NCBI GenBank assembly: GCA_037951165.1 | Contig: JBBDHG010000009.1 | Span: 12,612,501 to 12,676,500 of the forward strand | From: Lophius americanus | Lineage: Eukaryota > Chordata > Actinopteri > Lophiiformes > Lophiidae | Length of the DNA: 64,000 nt | Direction of reading: 5' to 3' | Shown: positions 36,770 to 50,081 of the stretch, piece after piece | Layout: each line of letters opens with the position of its first letter | Position numbering within the stretch: the first letter of the stretch is position 1 | The notes under the pieces: model-generated | Databases searched by the model: none | Told to the model about the DNA's origin: nothing | Seen by the model: the letters and a program-made list of their open reading frames with translations, nothing else | Made by a program: the position numbers and the translations under genes

Positions 36770-37060
36770 TGAAGCACAGTGAAGCAGAGGGTAGCCCATA
36801 CAGTTGCACACAGCAAGAAGGGTTTGGGTTCAAATCCACCTCTGGGGCCTTTTTGTGTGGAGTTTACATATTCTTTTTGATTATTCTCTCCTCCCATAGT
36901 CAAATAATATGTAATATAGGGGAAGTGTTGACTCAAGATGATCCGTGATCAGTGAATGGTTTTGTCAGCCCTGTGATGACCTGGTGTACGCCGCCACTCA
37001 TCTATGACGGCTGGGTGAGGCTCCAGCACCTCTACGTGGTTAGAGAAAATGAAAAACTGA
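36770..37060 (+). mobile_element. tRNA-derived SINE, nearly full length
   Basis: A SINE reading left to right: A-box region GAAGCAGAGGGTAGC, CACAGCAAGAAGG, B box GGTTCAAATCC (36827-36837), then GGGGCC-TTTTTGTGTGGAGTTTACAT, a TCCTCCCATAGTC segment, and CAGCCCTGTGATGACCTGGT followed by GGGTGAGGCTCCAGCACC and TTAGAGAAAATGAAAAA at the 3' end. These are in the diagnostic order of an abundant percomorph SINE. Length is about 290 bp, near full size. No clear target-site duplication is visible. Confidence 0.88.
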
Positions 37061-40000
37061 CAGAATTTTGTTTGTTGTGTGTTCTTGATTCCTTTATGTT
37101 TTATGCTATTCATGTCCTTGAAAAGTCGGGAATATTATGGAATCATCATCGTTGCTGCCGGAGATCCTTCGCGTTAACCCGATAAGTTGAAAACTAATAA
37201 GTGGATAATTTTCAAACTTCAATCAATAGACCTTAGAATGAGGAAGAACTGGAGTGTTTTGTGTTTTATATTTCCGACACTAGGGGGAGCTTAAGCATCA
37301 AAAGGTTTTGACCCATAATTTCATTGTTCTATCTTGGATATCTATAATATTTTATTATTAAGTATTTTGGACATAACCTCACAATTATTTTGAGGAATTC
37401 CAATCCGGGGGATTTCATGTCCAACACGGGGATTGGAGACTCTTCTAAGACAATGTTATAGACTACAATTTATAAAGTATAACGCTAAGGACAGAACTTC
37501 GAAAGAGATGAATTTTAAGAAAAGTCCAAACACGTTATAAGCTAATATTGTTAAAATTCCCGAATTTGTTTGTAATCTACTCCTTCATAAACCTCACTCT
37601 TTATGAACAACCTGTCTCAGCCTTTGTTATGGTTCTTCATTTATTTGAATAACTGAAATGTGCAATGCAAAAGTTCTGTTGAGGGAATATTCATTCGATG
37701 TCATCATGTGTTAAACAAGTGTGGCTCATGATGCTCATTAATTTCCGCTTGTTCCACTTGCAGTATTTGGGCTCTCTTCTCTGGCTCGATGCCACAGTGT
37801 CTTCTGAAAGAACCACTTCATCTCTGTCAGGGGCAGGTGGAAATTTGCTGCACACTTCTAATTGGACAAAGTGCCTTTCAAGCTCTGAGCCATCATACAC
37901 AGATCAGATTATCATACAGACCAGGTGTCAACAGTGGTTTTTCACCTCCCTCCTCTCCACCCTCTCTCTTTTACGCTTTCAGGTGACTTTCAGTGGGCCT
38001 GCGTCGCTTTTTGATGCTCTGCCGCCTAGTGGCCCACAGCTTCTTCAGCCTGATTTATAGATTATTTTAAAGCGTTCTTATTATTTTGACTTCATAGTTT
38101 TTCAAACATTTAGCAGAGGGATTAAAGTAATTTTCAATGATTTGATATATGTTGCAAAATTTGCCTGCCTAACATTCTCTAACATGTCTTAAGCTACAAC
38201 AGCCCGGACAGAAGCATTTGCAGCAGCGTGAAGGAGAGAGTGAGGCTGACGGCCAGCTCACAGGAGTTTTTATGGTCTCCAGTATAGTTCAGGGTCAAAC
38301 CTCTCTCTGTTTGTAAAAGTAATCCCTGAACACTTTAGATCAATTCTTCACATAACAGGTACCAAGTGAAAAAACATACTATTTTGTCTGTTTGAATCAG
38401 GTAAAGGCATAACTCCTGTACTACCAAATGAGGCAGGGAAGTAAAACAGACGTTCAGTCGATGTAAGAGTAATAATAATAATAATAATAATACATTTAAT
38501 TAGAGTTTAAGTTGTCTACAGATTTTTTCCATTTCTGTGTTTTTCGACTAGATATAGAAAAACACTTGTTAGGAATGTTTACAACAATGAAATAACCCCT
38601 CAGGATATTCCAGGTCAGCTCGAGCTTTATGCTCTTTGAGTCACTCGCCTTTAAGGCAGACGTACATCTGTACATCATCAATGCAGCATTTAGATTTCTA
38701 TGTGTATGAAAAGTTTGAGCCTGTAAATAGGAGGGTTCTGTACAAGCTGGAGAAATGTATTTTGTTTTTTTAGTGCTTCAATATCGTCATTGCCACAGAA
38801 TGCAAAGAGATCCAAATAGGCTGAGCATTGAGCCAATCTGATTTTCCTTTTTTACTTATTACTTTGTCTGCGGTGCCTAGATTTATTCACATAGCACCGA
38901 TTTCAAAGTTAAACCTGCGGAATTAGTAGGAATCCAAATGAAGGGATATTATGGAGGAACATCATTGTTTCGTTCTATCAGACTATTCTTTGATAGTTGA
39001 TAATCTGAACCGCTCTCATGCAGTGATAAATACATCCTCTGCACTTCCTTCCACACGTCAGGCAAACATGGCAAAATTTCGGCATACTTGATAGCTTATC
39101 TTGTCTGTGCGTCTTCGGCGCAGATGTATCACCCTGTGCTGATTTGACTCTGGGAAAAGGAGATTGGACAGCAGAGATTGATGGTGGTGTCCCCAGTCAG
39201 ACAGATAACACATGATTCCGCCTGCAGGGGGTTGGTCTAGCACACTCTTCCCCTGCACCTCAGATGTGTTGAAGGCCGTGCCGAGGAGGTGAACCGTCCC
39301 TGCACTCCATGCAAATTCAGGGCCACATTCAGAGATGATCCCAGGACAATTAAGCCAATGTGGCCCGGAGCAGTCTGCACCACATGATCCATGCATCAGC
39401 CTCACCTGGGAGAAACCCATACAGACGTGGGGGTCATTTGTTTAACACAGGTGCATCATGTAGCTTAATATTCTCAAAAACACACACACGTATCCACACA
39501 CGCTTGAACAGACATACACATACCTGAATGGATACACACTCACGCACATTTGTCAGAAATATGTCTTCCGTGCTTCACATGACCTAATGTTTATCTCACT
39601 TTTTCACTTGTTTGAAAGTCTTGTTAGGGGATATATTGTAATAAATAAGTACTTACAAATGTCTTACTTTATGCTGTAAGATCGGCAGATGTGTAAAGGT
39701 GTCATAGGTCTAACATATACTGGATTCTTTCTTTGCTTTCAAACTCATTCTCCAAAGATCTTTCTTAACAATAAAGAATAGATAATGGATACAAATTATT
39801 TGTTACTATTTTATTCATTCAATTATTTATAATTCAAATTTCTTAGCATGCTCTGATATATACATTTGAATATATGGCATAGTTTTTATTATTTCTAAAG
39901 ACATAAGCTTAACCTTTCGGCCGTGGAATTGTTTTTAAAATGATTAGATAATAATCAAATAATGAATTGATTAAATTTAAAAGATAAATAAATGGAAAGT

Positions 40001-41921
40001 CATACGATACCTGAAAAATATTGTTGGTTGCAACACTGGTGTGAAGAATTAACAACAATCCTCTTCATACTGGCATCATGCTGCATGGTTCTCTGCTCAA
40101 CATCTGCACAAAATGAGAACAAAAATACTCTCCTCTCTGCTTTACATGCTCTTTAGATGCTAATACATCACGTGTGATGATTTAGTAACCATCAGTTACA
40201 TGTTATCATGTTATGATCCCCATGATACAAGGGATGCCGCATACAGTGCAGCGCTACACAGTTTATATTCAATAATAAGGTGAGCCACACAGGTTCTCAG
40301 TATGTTAAGCAGATGGGGAAAGGCTAGTGTATAATAGATCTCAATATTAACTTCGGCACATGCTGGGCGTGTTGGTGGAAGTCACGTAGCAGTGTAAAAT
40401 AGAAGCAATGACCTTCTGTGCCATCATTTACCCCCGTGCGCCCCCCATACTGCTCTCAGATTACTTTGTTTTAGCCAATTAAAGCAGACGGCTAAGCATC
40501 AAGCAGGCTGCCATTTTTCGCTCACCTGCACCCAAGTGATATTATCATTTTGTCAACAGGAGAGATGGCTGTAAGTGGGAATCTCCGGCATGGCACCACG
40601 CCACCTTAGACCCCATTGTGATAATTTAGATTAATACAATGATTCTCCTTCCCGGGAGTTTCAGTCCGCTCTTTCACCTGTTCCAGCACTAAGCTCCTCG
40701 CCGCATGAATCAATGAGCAAGTGACAGCAATTATGTTGATATGGTATGCACCAAAGCGGACCACATATAAACATCTTTGGATATATCCTGTATTGCCTGT
40801 ACATAAAAATCAGTTTTCTAAATGTGCAAAGAATCCATTTTCCCAAAGTTGCCTTGTTGCTGATCAAGATACCATATGCTGAGAAATGGGTTTCGGTCCA
40901 AAACCTTTAATGGCTCCATACTAGAAAAAGAGGCGGCAGACAAAACAATACCGTGGCATGGGATGAGTGAAAGACTGGAGTGTGTGGTGTTTAACCACCA
41001 TACGAGCACAGATTATGTGCTTGAAGGGGCTGAATGTAGTGCCAGCAGTGACAGTTGGGATGGGAATTGAGTGTGCCTGGGACGTGCCGCTTTACCCCGC
41101 TCTGAAACACCACTGGGCCCAGGGCTCATCTCTGTAGTCCTCCGCCTCCGTCCTCCTGTAGAGGTATTGTTGCCTGCCGTTTGCTCCGCTTCACCAGGGG
41201 AATGGCGGGGGCCCCCCCTTTCTCCCGCTTGATGAGTACTCACTAATGGCTGCTTCTTTGAAGGCTGATGGGCCTGTTTGAGGAGTGTCTTTTACTCCCC
41301 TCAAGATTGCCTTGGCCGGGCTTTCGTCAGGCTGGCTGCCTTTGCTTTCCTGCCCACATGGTGGTGCGCCAAGGGGCTGCAACGGCTGTCATTTGTTTCA
41401 ATTTCAAATAAAAGTTGAAGATTTACCAATAATATGTATAAATAGTCTTCTGATGATGTGTTGAGGCATATGTTGCGATAGCGACAGTTTCGGCGCTTCG
41501 GAAGAAATAAAAGAGATTTCTCTTTTTTCCTTTTTTATATCTACTCTATCAAAGGAATGTGTGGCCATATTTTTTTGTGATAAGTGAACAAGTGCGAAAG
41601 TGTGATAGATATTAAAGTATGGTTTGCATGACATGAATGTCAATAAGCTTCTGTTATCTATTCCCAGTTCTTGCAATGGCTTGCCAAAATACACCACGAT
41701 GTCAGAAAAGGAAGCAGAAACAATTATACCCTAAAATATTTCTACTCACTGGCTGTATAGGAAGTCCAGCAGTGACATTAAGGAGATGTATTCTGAACAC
41801 AACTTAGAACTGAGATTTCAGTAATAAGAAATTAAGCAACCCTGTTTGGAATCTGGCACCTTGAGATTTTGCATACTTTCCACATGCTCGTAATTTTTTA
41901 TAGATACACATATCTTCTAAA
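37061..41921 (+). other. rora: rora intron 1, no gene recognised
   Basis: Contains an (AAT)n tract at 38471-38491, a short CA-rich stretch near 39480 and a POU octamer at 39309-39316. A GC-richer block at 41060-41380 supports overlapping minus-strand frames without family resemblance. Two 120-codon frames (37698-38060 on +, 39058-39420 on -) are likely chance. Confidence 0.5.
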
Positions 41922-42511
41922 ATGCTCAGACATAACATTATAGCCATCTTCTTAATATTGTGTAGATCAACCTTTTGCCACTAAAATTGCGGCAGGTCCA
42001 ATCGGTCCAGGTATGGGCTCCACCAGACTTCTTTACGTATACTGTTATATCAGGCACCAAGACTTTAGTGAATATCTTATAGGGTTCAAGGTGGGGCTGT
42101 TTGTCCAGAGGATTCCAAAGATACACAATTGGGTTGATAGCTGGACTTTGAACTTGTTGTTGTATGATTTTAACCATTCCTTAACCATTTTTGCAGTGTA
42201 GCATGGGCCTCCTTCTTTGGTTGCTCTGTGGTCCACATCTGCAGATTTGACCATTGTAGGTGCTTAATGTGGTGGGCATGGTGGTGGTTTTCAGCAATTT
42301 GCTGCTCTTCTGTGGCATCAGATAACACTGGCTAACCATTTTGCTTAGAGGAAACACAATTTGGCCCTTGTCAAAGTCGCTCGGATCCTTATGCTCGCAT
42401 GTTTGCCTCCCACCAGAACATATTCACTTGATTCTTAATATTTCCTACCCACTAACAGATGGCATTGTAATGAGAACATCATTGTTATTCTGTTATCAGT
42501 GGTTCAGTGCC
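41922..42511 (-). mobile_element. Internally deleted Tc1-like DNA transposon, minus strand
   Basis: The same family as 6880-7337, inserted the other way round and missing a different interior part. On the + strand the left end has CATAACATTATAGCC and the right end GTTATCAGTGG. Reading the minus strand, an N-terminal piece (near 42340-42400) still shows the CGAGCGACTTTGACAAGGGC region (family SEFDKGQIV), and a long C-terminal part (41940-42250) shows AKMVKEW, SP..NPI..LW and LDKQ blocks. The NPI block is the family's SPDLNPIEHLWD, which carries the third catalytic acid; here it is degraded. About 590 bp remain, with frameshifts. Confidence 0.85.
41938..42254 (-). pseudogene. Tc1-like transposase C-terminal remnant
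   Basis: Two overlapping frames together cover the C-terminal part of a Tc1 transposase. One carries CYTAKMVKEWLKSYNNKFKV (family CHKAKMVQEWFEEHNNEFEV); the other continues QSPAINPIVYLWNPLDKQ and runs to the protein end. A frameshift separates them, and the catalytic-acid block reads AINPIV in place of DLNPIE. It is not functional. Confidence 0.82.
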
Positions 42512-44890
42512 AACAGCCTTTAGGAAACCAACATAAAAAACTGTGACATGGCTGCTTTTCTATGAAGATACCTTCACCATAAATGCTGATGGGTTTGGTC
42601 TTGTAATGTTTCAATCGTACATTGAATAGATTGTAAAGTTGCCACGGTTCTGTTTGCTAATCTTACTGGTTCTCTTCACCTGAGAAGAAGATGGTTTACT
42701 GTCTTCTCTGGCATGCCAGTCTCCAACTTGTGGGAACTCCACTCGGAAGTTAGAGTTGTCCTTGGAAGTCTAGTCTCTATTACTTCTTCTCTCCCACTCT
42801 GTTTTCATGTGCACCCCACTTCCCCGACTTGAAACTAGGATGAAGGTCACGAATGGCGAACTTTATATAGGAGCTGACGTGCTTCTGTGGAGCACCTTGT
42901 CATTTCAAAACAATAGGTTTGCAGGAGCTGTTAGGCTGAAATAAGAATGTTTGCATATTCCCAGAGGAATGTTTCCCGCCAGAAATTCCCAAAAGAGATG
43001 AGAAAATATGTCTGCATACATTTCACAGATGCTGGCCGAGAAGAAATTGGAGTTTGAAGCATAATGAATTTTTTTTTTTTACGTTTGAGGAAATATGTTA
43101 TTGAACCTTCATCCAATTTGCATGATGAAACCTTCATTATATTTAATTTGGTCAATAAATGATCAAATCTGCTCCGTGCTATTTGGCTTTGCGTTCATGT
43201 AGACTGTGCAAAAAGCCAGCATATAATGTTGCAGCTTTATTAGACTGCACATAATGTTTGTGGAGAAATAACAGATGTTAGCAGTTGCATAATGTCAAGG
43301 AGGAAAAAAAGCAGCCGGTTCTGTTCAAATAGTTTAATTTGATGTGATGTCTTTGTTTTCGTGATATCTTTGAGCTGCCTCCTGCAAAACACTGTGTCAT
43401 CAAACGGGTTAGGGTGAATGGAGATGAGATACAGTCAGGCCCAAATCTTCCACTTTCACAAGAAAGATTTTTTTTTTTTTTAAAAGACAGGCATGTTAAT
43501 TTTACCAGTATGGCATTAAATCAAGTTGGCTTTTTCAGGGCCATTTATTGTCTTTTATAGCTCAATATTTTGAAGGGATATTAAAATAAAGAAAGATACT
43601 TTATTTGAGTGAGAAATAGACGCTGGATGATCATATATCTGCTTTATTCCTATCCACTGTTGGAGGACTCTCCCACCACCCAGTTGTCACAGGCAGCTTC
43701 ATCTTAAATTAAAATTCATTTGGATATGACATTTTAATTGGAACACTATTCCCATTAATTGAACAAATTAGGGTCAGTGTCTGCTGAGGGAAAGGTAATC
43801 TCTCGCAGTGATGATTTGGATTTCACAACTTAGAATTAAAAATCAGCTGCTCAGCTTTGTTTGTGTGGCAGCCAGTGAACAGACCACGCCAGCGCCGGCG
43901 GTCTCGGCAGCACTCAGGGCTCATGTTGTGTTCATTAAAAGCGATTAAGGAATAGGTTAATTCAGTCTGCTCGGCTGGTTGGAACCTTACATTTGAAATG
44001 TCAGTGATCATGGGCAGCCACTGGATCAGTCACTATCTTATGCGTGTTTATATTTCTGATTGGACGTGTCAGTAAGTCATGACAGTCGAGGATTAAATGA
44101 TTTTGGTTTTATTGGTTTGTGAATGTGCCGTGTTTACATAAATGTGTTTAGGTTTTCATGCATCTGTTTTTATTTGAATTAGCTTCTGTCCGACAGCAAT
44201 GAGAAGCTCAGTTCACCTCAGAGGTTCAACTACTCCGAGCAATATGCCAATAAAAGCCACCTCACAATATGTGAGTACACAACAGTTATCTGAACCAAAC
44301 ATGGAATTGAGGTTATGTCTCAGGATAGATGTTCTTTTTGTGCGACTCAGTGTGTGTGTTTTTTTTTAAAATACCCTCCGGGTTGTAAGGGTTATCCTCT
44401 ATCTGTATCCTCTGTATGTAAGGGGGAATAGTCGATCTAAATCACCTGAGTCACTACTATACAGAATTCAATGAAATTGATTGTGGATCTCTTAACTATT
44501 TTTTCCAATCTGACACTTTTTCACATATTTAGAAAACTCGAACTTACGGTTCCCTGTGAAAACCGTATTGAGGACGCCTGTGAAAGGAAGTGAGCAAAGT
44601 ACACTGAGCTGATGGACAACAAGGGGGCATGCTAGCTGTGAGCCCAATGAGGGGGGATGCAGAGGGTCCCTCTGCAGACATCACAGGGGACAGTAGGCAA
44701 TGGACCATCAAGTTTGCCACTGAGACAGCAGAAGTAGCCTTAAGGTGGCTGTGCAGCAGGAGAGGAGAGCCAGATGTTAGGTTAGCGCTACCTGGACACA
44801 ATATGAGACTTAATCAACATCGGCTGGGTTGCAATTTTTTATCCTTATTTTTGCTATGATTTTTTTATGTCAGCCTGCTCACTTAGCTCA
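42512..44890 (+). other. rora: rora intron 1, no gene recognised
   Basis: Mostly featureless. A stretch at 44600-44860 keeps an open plus-strand frame with a protein-like segment (LRWLCSRRGEPDVRLALPGH) that could be a decayed transposable-element coding remnant, but I cannot place it in a family. T runs lie near 43070 and 43475. Confidence 0.45.
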
Positions 44891-44935
44891 GACGGCCGCT
44901 CTACTTACTGTAGCTCAGTGGGTAGAGCGGCCGTC
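44891..44935. repeat. Inverted repeat around the SINE A box
   Basis: GACGGCCGCTCTAC (44891-44904) is the exact reverse complement of GTAGAGCGGCCGTC (44922-44935), with 17 bases between. The right arm is part of the SINE head; the left arm lies just before it. Confidence 0.9.
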
Positions 44936-45156
44936 CCCAAATCAGAAGATCAGATGGTAGCCGGTTCAAGTCCAACCAGGCTCTACTTGTCGTAGGGTCC
45001 TTGAGAAAGACCCACAGACCCTAGCTCCCCCGGCGCTTCAAAGGGGCTGCCCACCGCTCCCTCAGGGATGGGTCAAATACTGAGAAATAATTTTATTATG
45101 TTGTTCTGTGTATGGCTGTATGTGATCAATAAAGGATTTCTTCTTCTTTCTTCTTC
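44905..45156 (+). mobile_element. tRNA-derived SINE, nearly full length
   Basis: The head has A box TAGCTCAGTGGG (44911-44922), GTAGAGCGGCCGTCCCC and B box GGTTCAAGTCC (44963-44973), the internal Pol III promoter layout. The body has CCTTGAGAAAGACCC, CTCCCCCGGCGCTTCAAAGGGGCTGCCCACCGCTCC and GGATGGGTCAAATACTGAGAA. The 3' end is ATCAATAAAGGATTTC followed by TTC repeats. This is a typical teleost SINE with well-kept promoter boxes, so it may be relatively young. It is not a real tRNA gene: the acceptor stem does not close. Confidence 0.88.
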
Positions 45157-45250
45157 ACCTATAACAGATGTCAGGGTCATCAGCAAAATGTGTATTTTCA
45201 GTAGGGGGGTAACTCTGTCCCTGAGAATTTAAATTTAACCCCTGTATTAG

Positions 45251-45400
45251 GCAAGGCAAGGCGACTTTATTTATAAAACATAATTTCTGCAACAGGGCAA
45301 TTCATAGTGCTTCAAACAAACGGTCAAGAACATTGCAACAATGTGCAAAATAACATTAAGATATAGTTAAAAACAGTTATAAACATAAAGAAAGATTGGA
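45251..45400 (+). repeat. Interspersed repeat fragment (GGCAATTCATAGTGCTT type)
   Basis: GCAAGGCAAGGCGACTTTAT, then TTATAAAACATAATTTC, then GGGCAATTCATAGTGCTTCA and an A-rich run, match the word order of a very common fish repeat (TTTATTTGTATAGCACA..GGCAATTCAAAGTGCTT). It lies about 95 bases after the SINE. Confidence 0.6.
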
Positions 45401-48400
45401 AAATTAAAAAAATGTAATGTTTCCCTTACCAGTACTGCATAGGAAATACAGAAATAACAATATTTTTAAAATGTAGGCAGCAGAAGTTATGAACGTAATT
45501 AGCTTTTATTTAAAAGATATTCAAACCAATTTGGGCAACATGTGGCTTTGTAAAGCTCAGGCATTTGTGTAAAATGATAGTGTATGGCCTTCATTTTAGC
45601 ATACTGCATTGGATAATGCATTGTTTTGTAACTGTCTTCCAGAGAGATAATTGACACCGACCACACAAGTAGACACATTAAAGGTGCCCGTGTGGATCCA
45701 TGCCAAAGACTTTGAACTATGGTGATGAATATATTACACTAACAGAAAGTTGCAGTTTTCCCCTCAATATTTGACCCTTGACACCTGCCAACACAGGTTA
45801 GTGTTAAATCTACACACCAGTAATGTGTCGTGTGACAGGTAGATATTTTAATCTTGTAGAAACTATTTGTATTTTTAAAAAGACTGAATGAATCAGTTCA
45901 TAAAACTTAATTTTATTCCCGTACATTTCTCAATATTAAACCAAGATATTAATAATATCGATAGAACAAAGCCAGAGAACACCACTGACCATTTCTCTAT
46001 CACATGGAGACCCATCTTGCTTCTCATTTTTTATAATTACAGGTTTCTTTCCCAACTGTAGCTAATGACAACCACATATTTATACTCATAGAGCAGCCGT
46101 AACAGTAACAGCCTCAGGTATTACGTAGTAGTCTACTCTCCACTCCCTTACTCGATGTTACTCCTTTAGTTGCCTTTCCCCTCGCTTTTCCTGTGGGTGC
46201 TTAATTACATTTCTGCAGAGTTTGGTTGACACTAATGAGATCAGCTCTGACAATTATTTCCAACTCTGAACGCCATTCGAATCAGAATGTGTTAAATTTA
46301 CACTTTTGGGATTGAACACAATGAAATGTTCAACATAAGTTTTGGTGTGTATGGTCAGCTGTAAGTTTAGATCTAGAAAGTCTTAACCGGGAGAGAAAAC
46401 CTGGTGCCAAGAGGAGTCAGGTGGAGGTAAATGTTGCACGTGAGTTTTCAGATTGGAAAGGAAATTGTCCATTATTCTCTAATATTTGCATCGTGTACAG
46501 CACGTCCAACACAAAGAGTAATCTCTGTTGCGCTGTTGAGTGTGTTTGTATTACAACTTTCCAAAAGGAGCCTTTTGAATTTTTAGGGCATTGTGTTCCT
46601 CCCTGTTCAAATCACGAAGTCTCTCAGCTACAGCACTAATGTGTGTGTCAACAGACAGATGGATCTGGATGCAGATGATGAATCTCGCAAACGAGTCGCA
46701 GAACTTGGAATCGTCCCGAAACGTACACACTTGTCTCGAATACGAATGAGGTATAAAGACATTTCGAAATGTCTCTGATTTAATTGGTGGAGAGCCGTAT
46801 TGGAGCTCTCAACAGGAAAATGTAGAGGGTGAGCAGAGGATAGGGAGTAAGGAGGGAAGAGCGAGAGACAGACAAAGGGGGCTCCTACATGCTGGGACCA
46901 GGGGGAAAAGTTCCCCCATGCTTGTCAAAGTTTTAGCAAGTTCAAAATTGATGAAGCCCACAGGCAGCACTGCTAATTTTAGTTGAAATCACCTAAGTGG
47001 TTTGGCTAATTTATCCCGGCTCTTCGGCCTCAGCCCGTGGTTTCTGGCTCTCCCTCCTCCTCCTCTCCGATAGATCCAGAAAGCGTGACAGTACCAGGAG
47101 GTAACAGTGGGAACAGAAGGGTATTTTTTGCCCAGCTGATTTGCAGAACACCGGGTGGTTACATCCTGTGTCATACATTTTGAATTTATTTGACCCTGAA
47201 CAAGAGCTGGGTCCAACCATCTATTCCTCAAGATGACTTATAACTTTCAGTATTTAATGGAAAATGATACTTAATCTAAATATTAAACCATGTGAGGAAG
47301 AATGTATGTAATAACTGATATGTAAGGTATATTTTTTATTAAATGTACATTTCACAATTCCATTATTTTGCATTAGTTTAATGTAAATATGAGCATTTAA
47401 ATATGAGGAGATGAGAATCTTTTTGAGAGGGACAGGAAGTTACAAGCATGTCTTATTTCTTCTAAGGACACTCTTCCAGCTAGATACGTTGTTCATGTTT
47501 AAGCTTAACAAGCATCATTTCAGGACTGGATTATTATTATTATGGTCGAGTCTGGGGGTCCCTTCCTTTGTGCAGGATTTAAAATGAAAATTGATTCATT
47601 ATTATTACGGCTTTGGTAATCGTAGATGAAAACAAGTATCGTCTTTCCAATAATCAAAATGGGTGTAAAACATGCAGGCTAGAGTTCACCATAAAACAGC
47701 TCAGATACGCCTGAATCTGAAATCCTGGATGTGACTGATGAGGTTATTTTTGTACAAATTTAGTTTTCTGAACCAGTGAAATATCAGGGTGACTTAAGAA
47801 CACCAAACTCAACAGATGTGAGATGCTTGTGTGTGGAGCGACATTCTTCATGCTGAAAGGTTGCATACATTTATACGCTGCTCTGCCCAAGAGTAGGCAA
47901 TTAGGTGCCATATTTACGAAATGGATCGTAGTTATTTTGATAAAGAAAAAAAAGATATTCTTCACTGTTAAAGTGACTGCTCATAATTACTGCTCTATTA
48001 TCTATTACCTAAGTATGTTCTGCATTTAAAATGTCTAGTAAACACAGAGTGTAACTCGCAAGGGTGTTTTTTCTTTTGACAAGGATAAAATATGACCACA
48101 TCTGATGTGACTTATGACTAAATCATAATGATGAAAGTTCACTTCCTTATGGAACAGATGTTTTATATGGTATATGTATTTAGATTTTAAGTCCTATCCA
48201 TTCTGATCATGTAGCATGTGTAAAAAACGTTTAAGGCGTAAAAACCGTTTAGGATGTCTAAAATCTCTCCACAATTGCTGTTTGAAAACAACAAGTAACT
48301 GAACGCCAGGCTTGTGCATTCATTCATTCATGAAACCGTCTTTATGAAGGAGCCAAACTGGGAGGGCTATGGGATTTCGCGGCTTTGGCGAATGTTTCTG

Positions 48401-50081
48401 GTTAAAAATACTCAGATAGTTTTATGAAAATATCTAGCAGTGATTTAAAAAATAAAAAACTCCTCTTGTCTTAATATTTAGCTTGCACAAAAAAATAAAT
48501 ATTATTTGACTCCTTAGCTTTCTAAGGACTGGATTCACCTCAGGTCTTGTATTTATTTATTTTTTTGACAGGAGCATATTTTATTAATTAACAGCTAACA
48601 CACATCTTTATTTCATTTGTAAAGCGATATTGGACTGCTATAAAGTGTTGTTGTTTCCATGCAATTTCTTGAAACACTGCAGCTAGAAAGAGGGGTTCTT
48701 TGCAGTGTTGTGGTCGAGCCGGCAGTTTTGGCTGATGAATGTAGAGGCTTTATGTGCCAAGCACCTGGTCAAACTGCAAACAACGAGGGGTTTAGGATTC
48801 TCTTTATCCAAGAACGACTGAGATGATACCTCAAACGTTAGAGCTGTTTTAGACCCTTTTAAACAAATGCTGGTGCACAATTACGCTCAGCACTTCTGAA
48901 TGCTCGGGAAACATTTCCATGCTTTACTGAATCTACAGTAAGTACATTGAACTCTACACCATTAACATATGTATATTTCTTCATCTTGCACTCGGTATAT
49001 AGTTTCTGTTTGTTACTCAAATGGTCTCAATATGATCTTAACAAGGATTGTTGTTCATCTCTTCTGTAAAAATATGAATGAAGGAGAGTGAAGGAGAAAA
49101 TGAATTTAGGAGGTTATGAAAAATCTGCAAAGCTGGGATTCAGTGCGGAGGGTCTTGCTTGAGTCTTTAGCAGTGATCTAATAATAATACACAGATGGGT
49201 TTGTTGGCTGAAGCTCTGCTGAGTCCACCGTGTATGCAGCAGAGAGTGTCAAAGTGTCTCTTGTGCAGGATCATCTCCCGATTCGGGGAATGCATGGTGT
49301 ATCTGCCAGACATGCTGGCAGTCGATGGGTTTTCTCTCCCCTACTACCTGGGCTGGAGCTCAGCCAGGGTTAATTATAGGGGAGCTCCAGAGTCTTGTGT
49401 CACTAAGGATGGTAGACAGAATATTGTCACATTGCCATGTCCTATACAGGAAAGACAAGAGTAGGAGCACACCTGCTCAGCCAGAGTCTCTCCAGCATCG
49501 CTCCCTTTCACAGGAGTCTCACTCCGGGTCTCAACAGAACACATGCCAGGAGCCATTGGCTGCTAAAGTATGTACTTAGTAGATGAATCGGTTAAAATAG
49601 CCCTAACACTCTGAGTGGTAACTTTTTTCAGATGATAACATTTTAACGGATTCATTTCAGTGTGTCTAACATGTTCATCAGGGGGTTAGGGTCCTGTGCT
49701 GATCCAAAAGATTGGTATTACAACCGATTCTTGTATTTTTTTTATGGATCTGATATTAAAATTTTCGACAGATTCATTTGGTAAATCATGATCACAAAAG
49801 GGTCAGGATGCTAAATATGGTATCATTGAGTCTATTCACCTTCTCAATCTATCTATGAGAAGTGGGACCCTCTTACTTCCACCAGTACCAGTAGTTCCAC
49901 GGCAAGCAACTATCGTTACTTCAAAAAAAAAGAAGAAAGAAGACATTTTTTTCACATGAGCGAAATTGAAATTCTCCCCATTTGACCGCTCAAGCACAGT
50001 CATAACATTACGTCAATACAGGGTTTTGGAGTAGCAAACAGCTTTGACAATAAGTAATGGTTTTTTGTATGAACGTGATCA
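45401..50081 (+). other. rora: rora intron 1, no gene recognised
   Basis: AT-rich DNA with short homopolymers, an (ATTC)n patch near 48320 and a POU octamer at 46484-46491. The frames around 49195-49580 are open on both strands but match nothing. No other repeat was recognised. Confidence 0.5.

Noticed and set aside
38755..38800. Possible alternative rora first exon (ATGTATTTTGT, similar to the ROR-alpha4 start)
   Set aside because: After the first four codons the reading (MYFVFLVLQYRH) departs from the ROR-alpha4 N-terminus, and no donor follows at the expected place.
39480..39500. Possible short rora exon 2 encoding a KKTHT-like peptide
   Set aside because: The KTHT reading comes from a CA-rich stretch. 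The preceding residues do not read ISVTK and no splice sites frame it.
41013..41382. GC-richer block with overlapping minus-strand frames as a coding exon
   Set aside because: The translated text is low in complexity (Gly, Pro, Arg, Ser), no domain is visible and no consistent splice sites bound it.
44905..44985. tRNA gene suggested by A and B boxes
   Set aside because: No closing acceptor stem or complete cloverleaf is visible, and the sequence continues into a SINE body and a TTC-rich tail.
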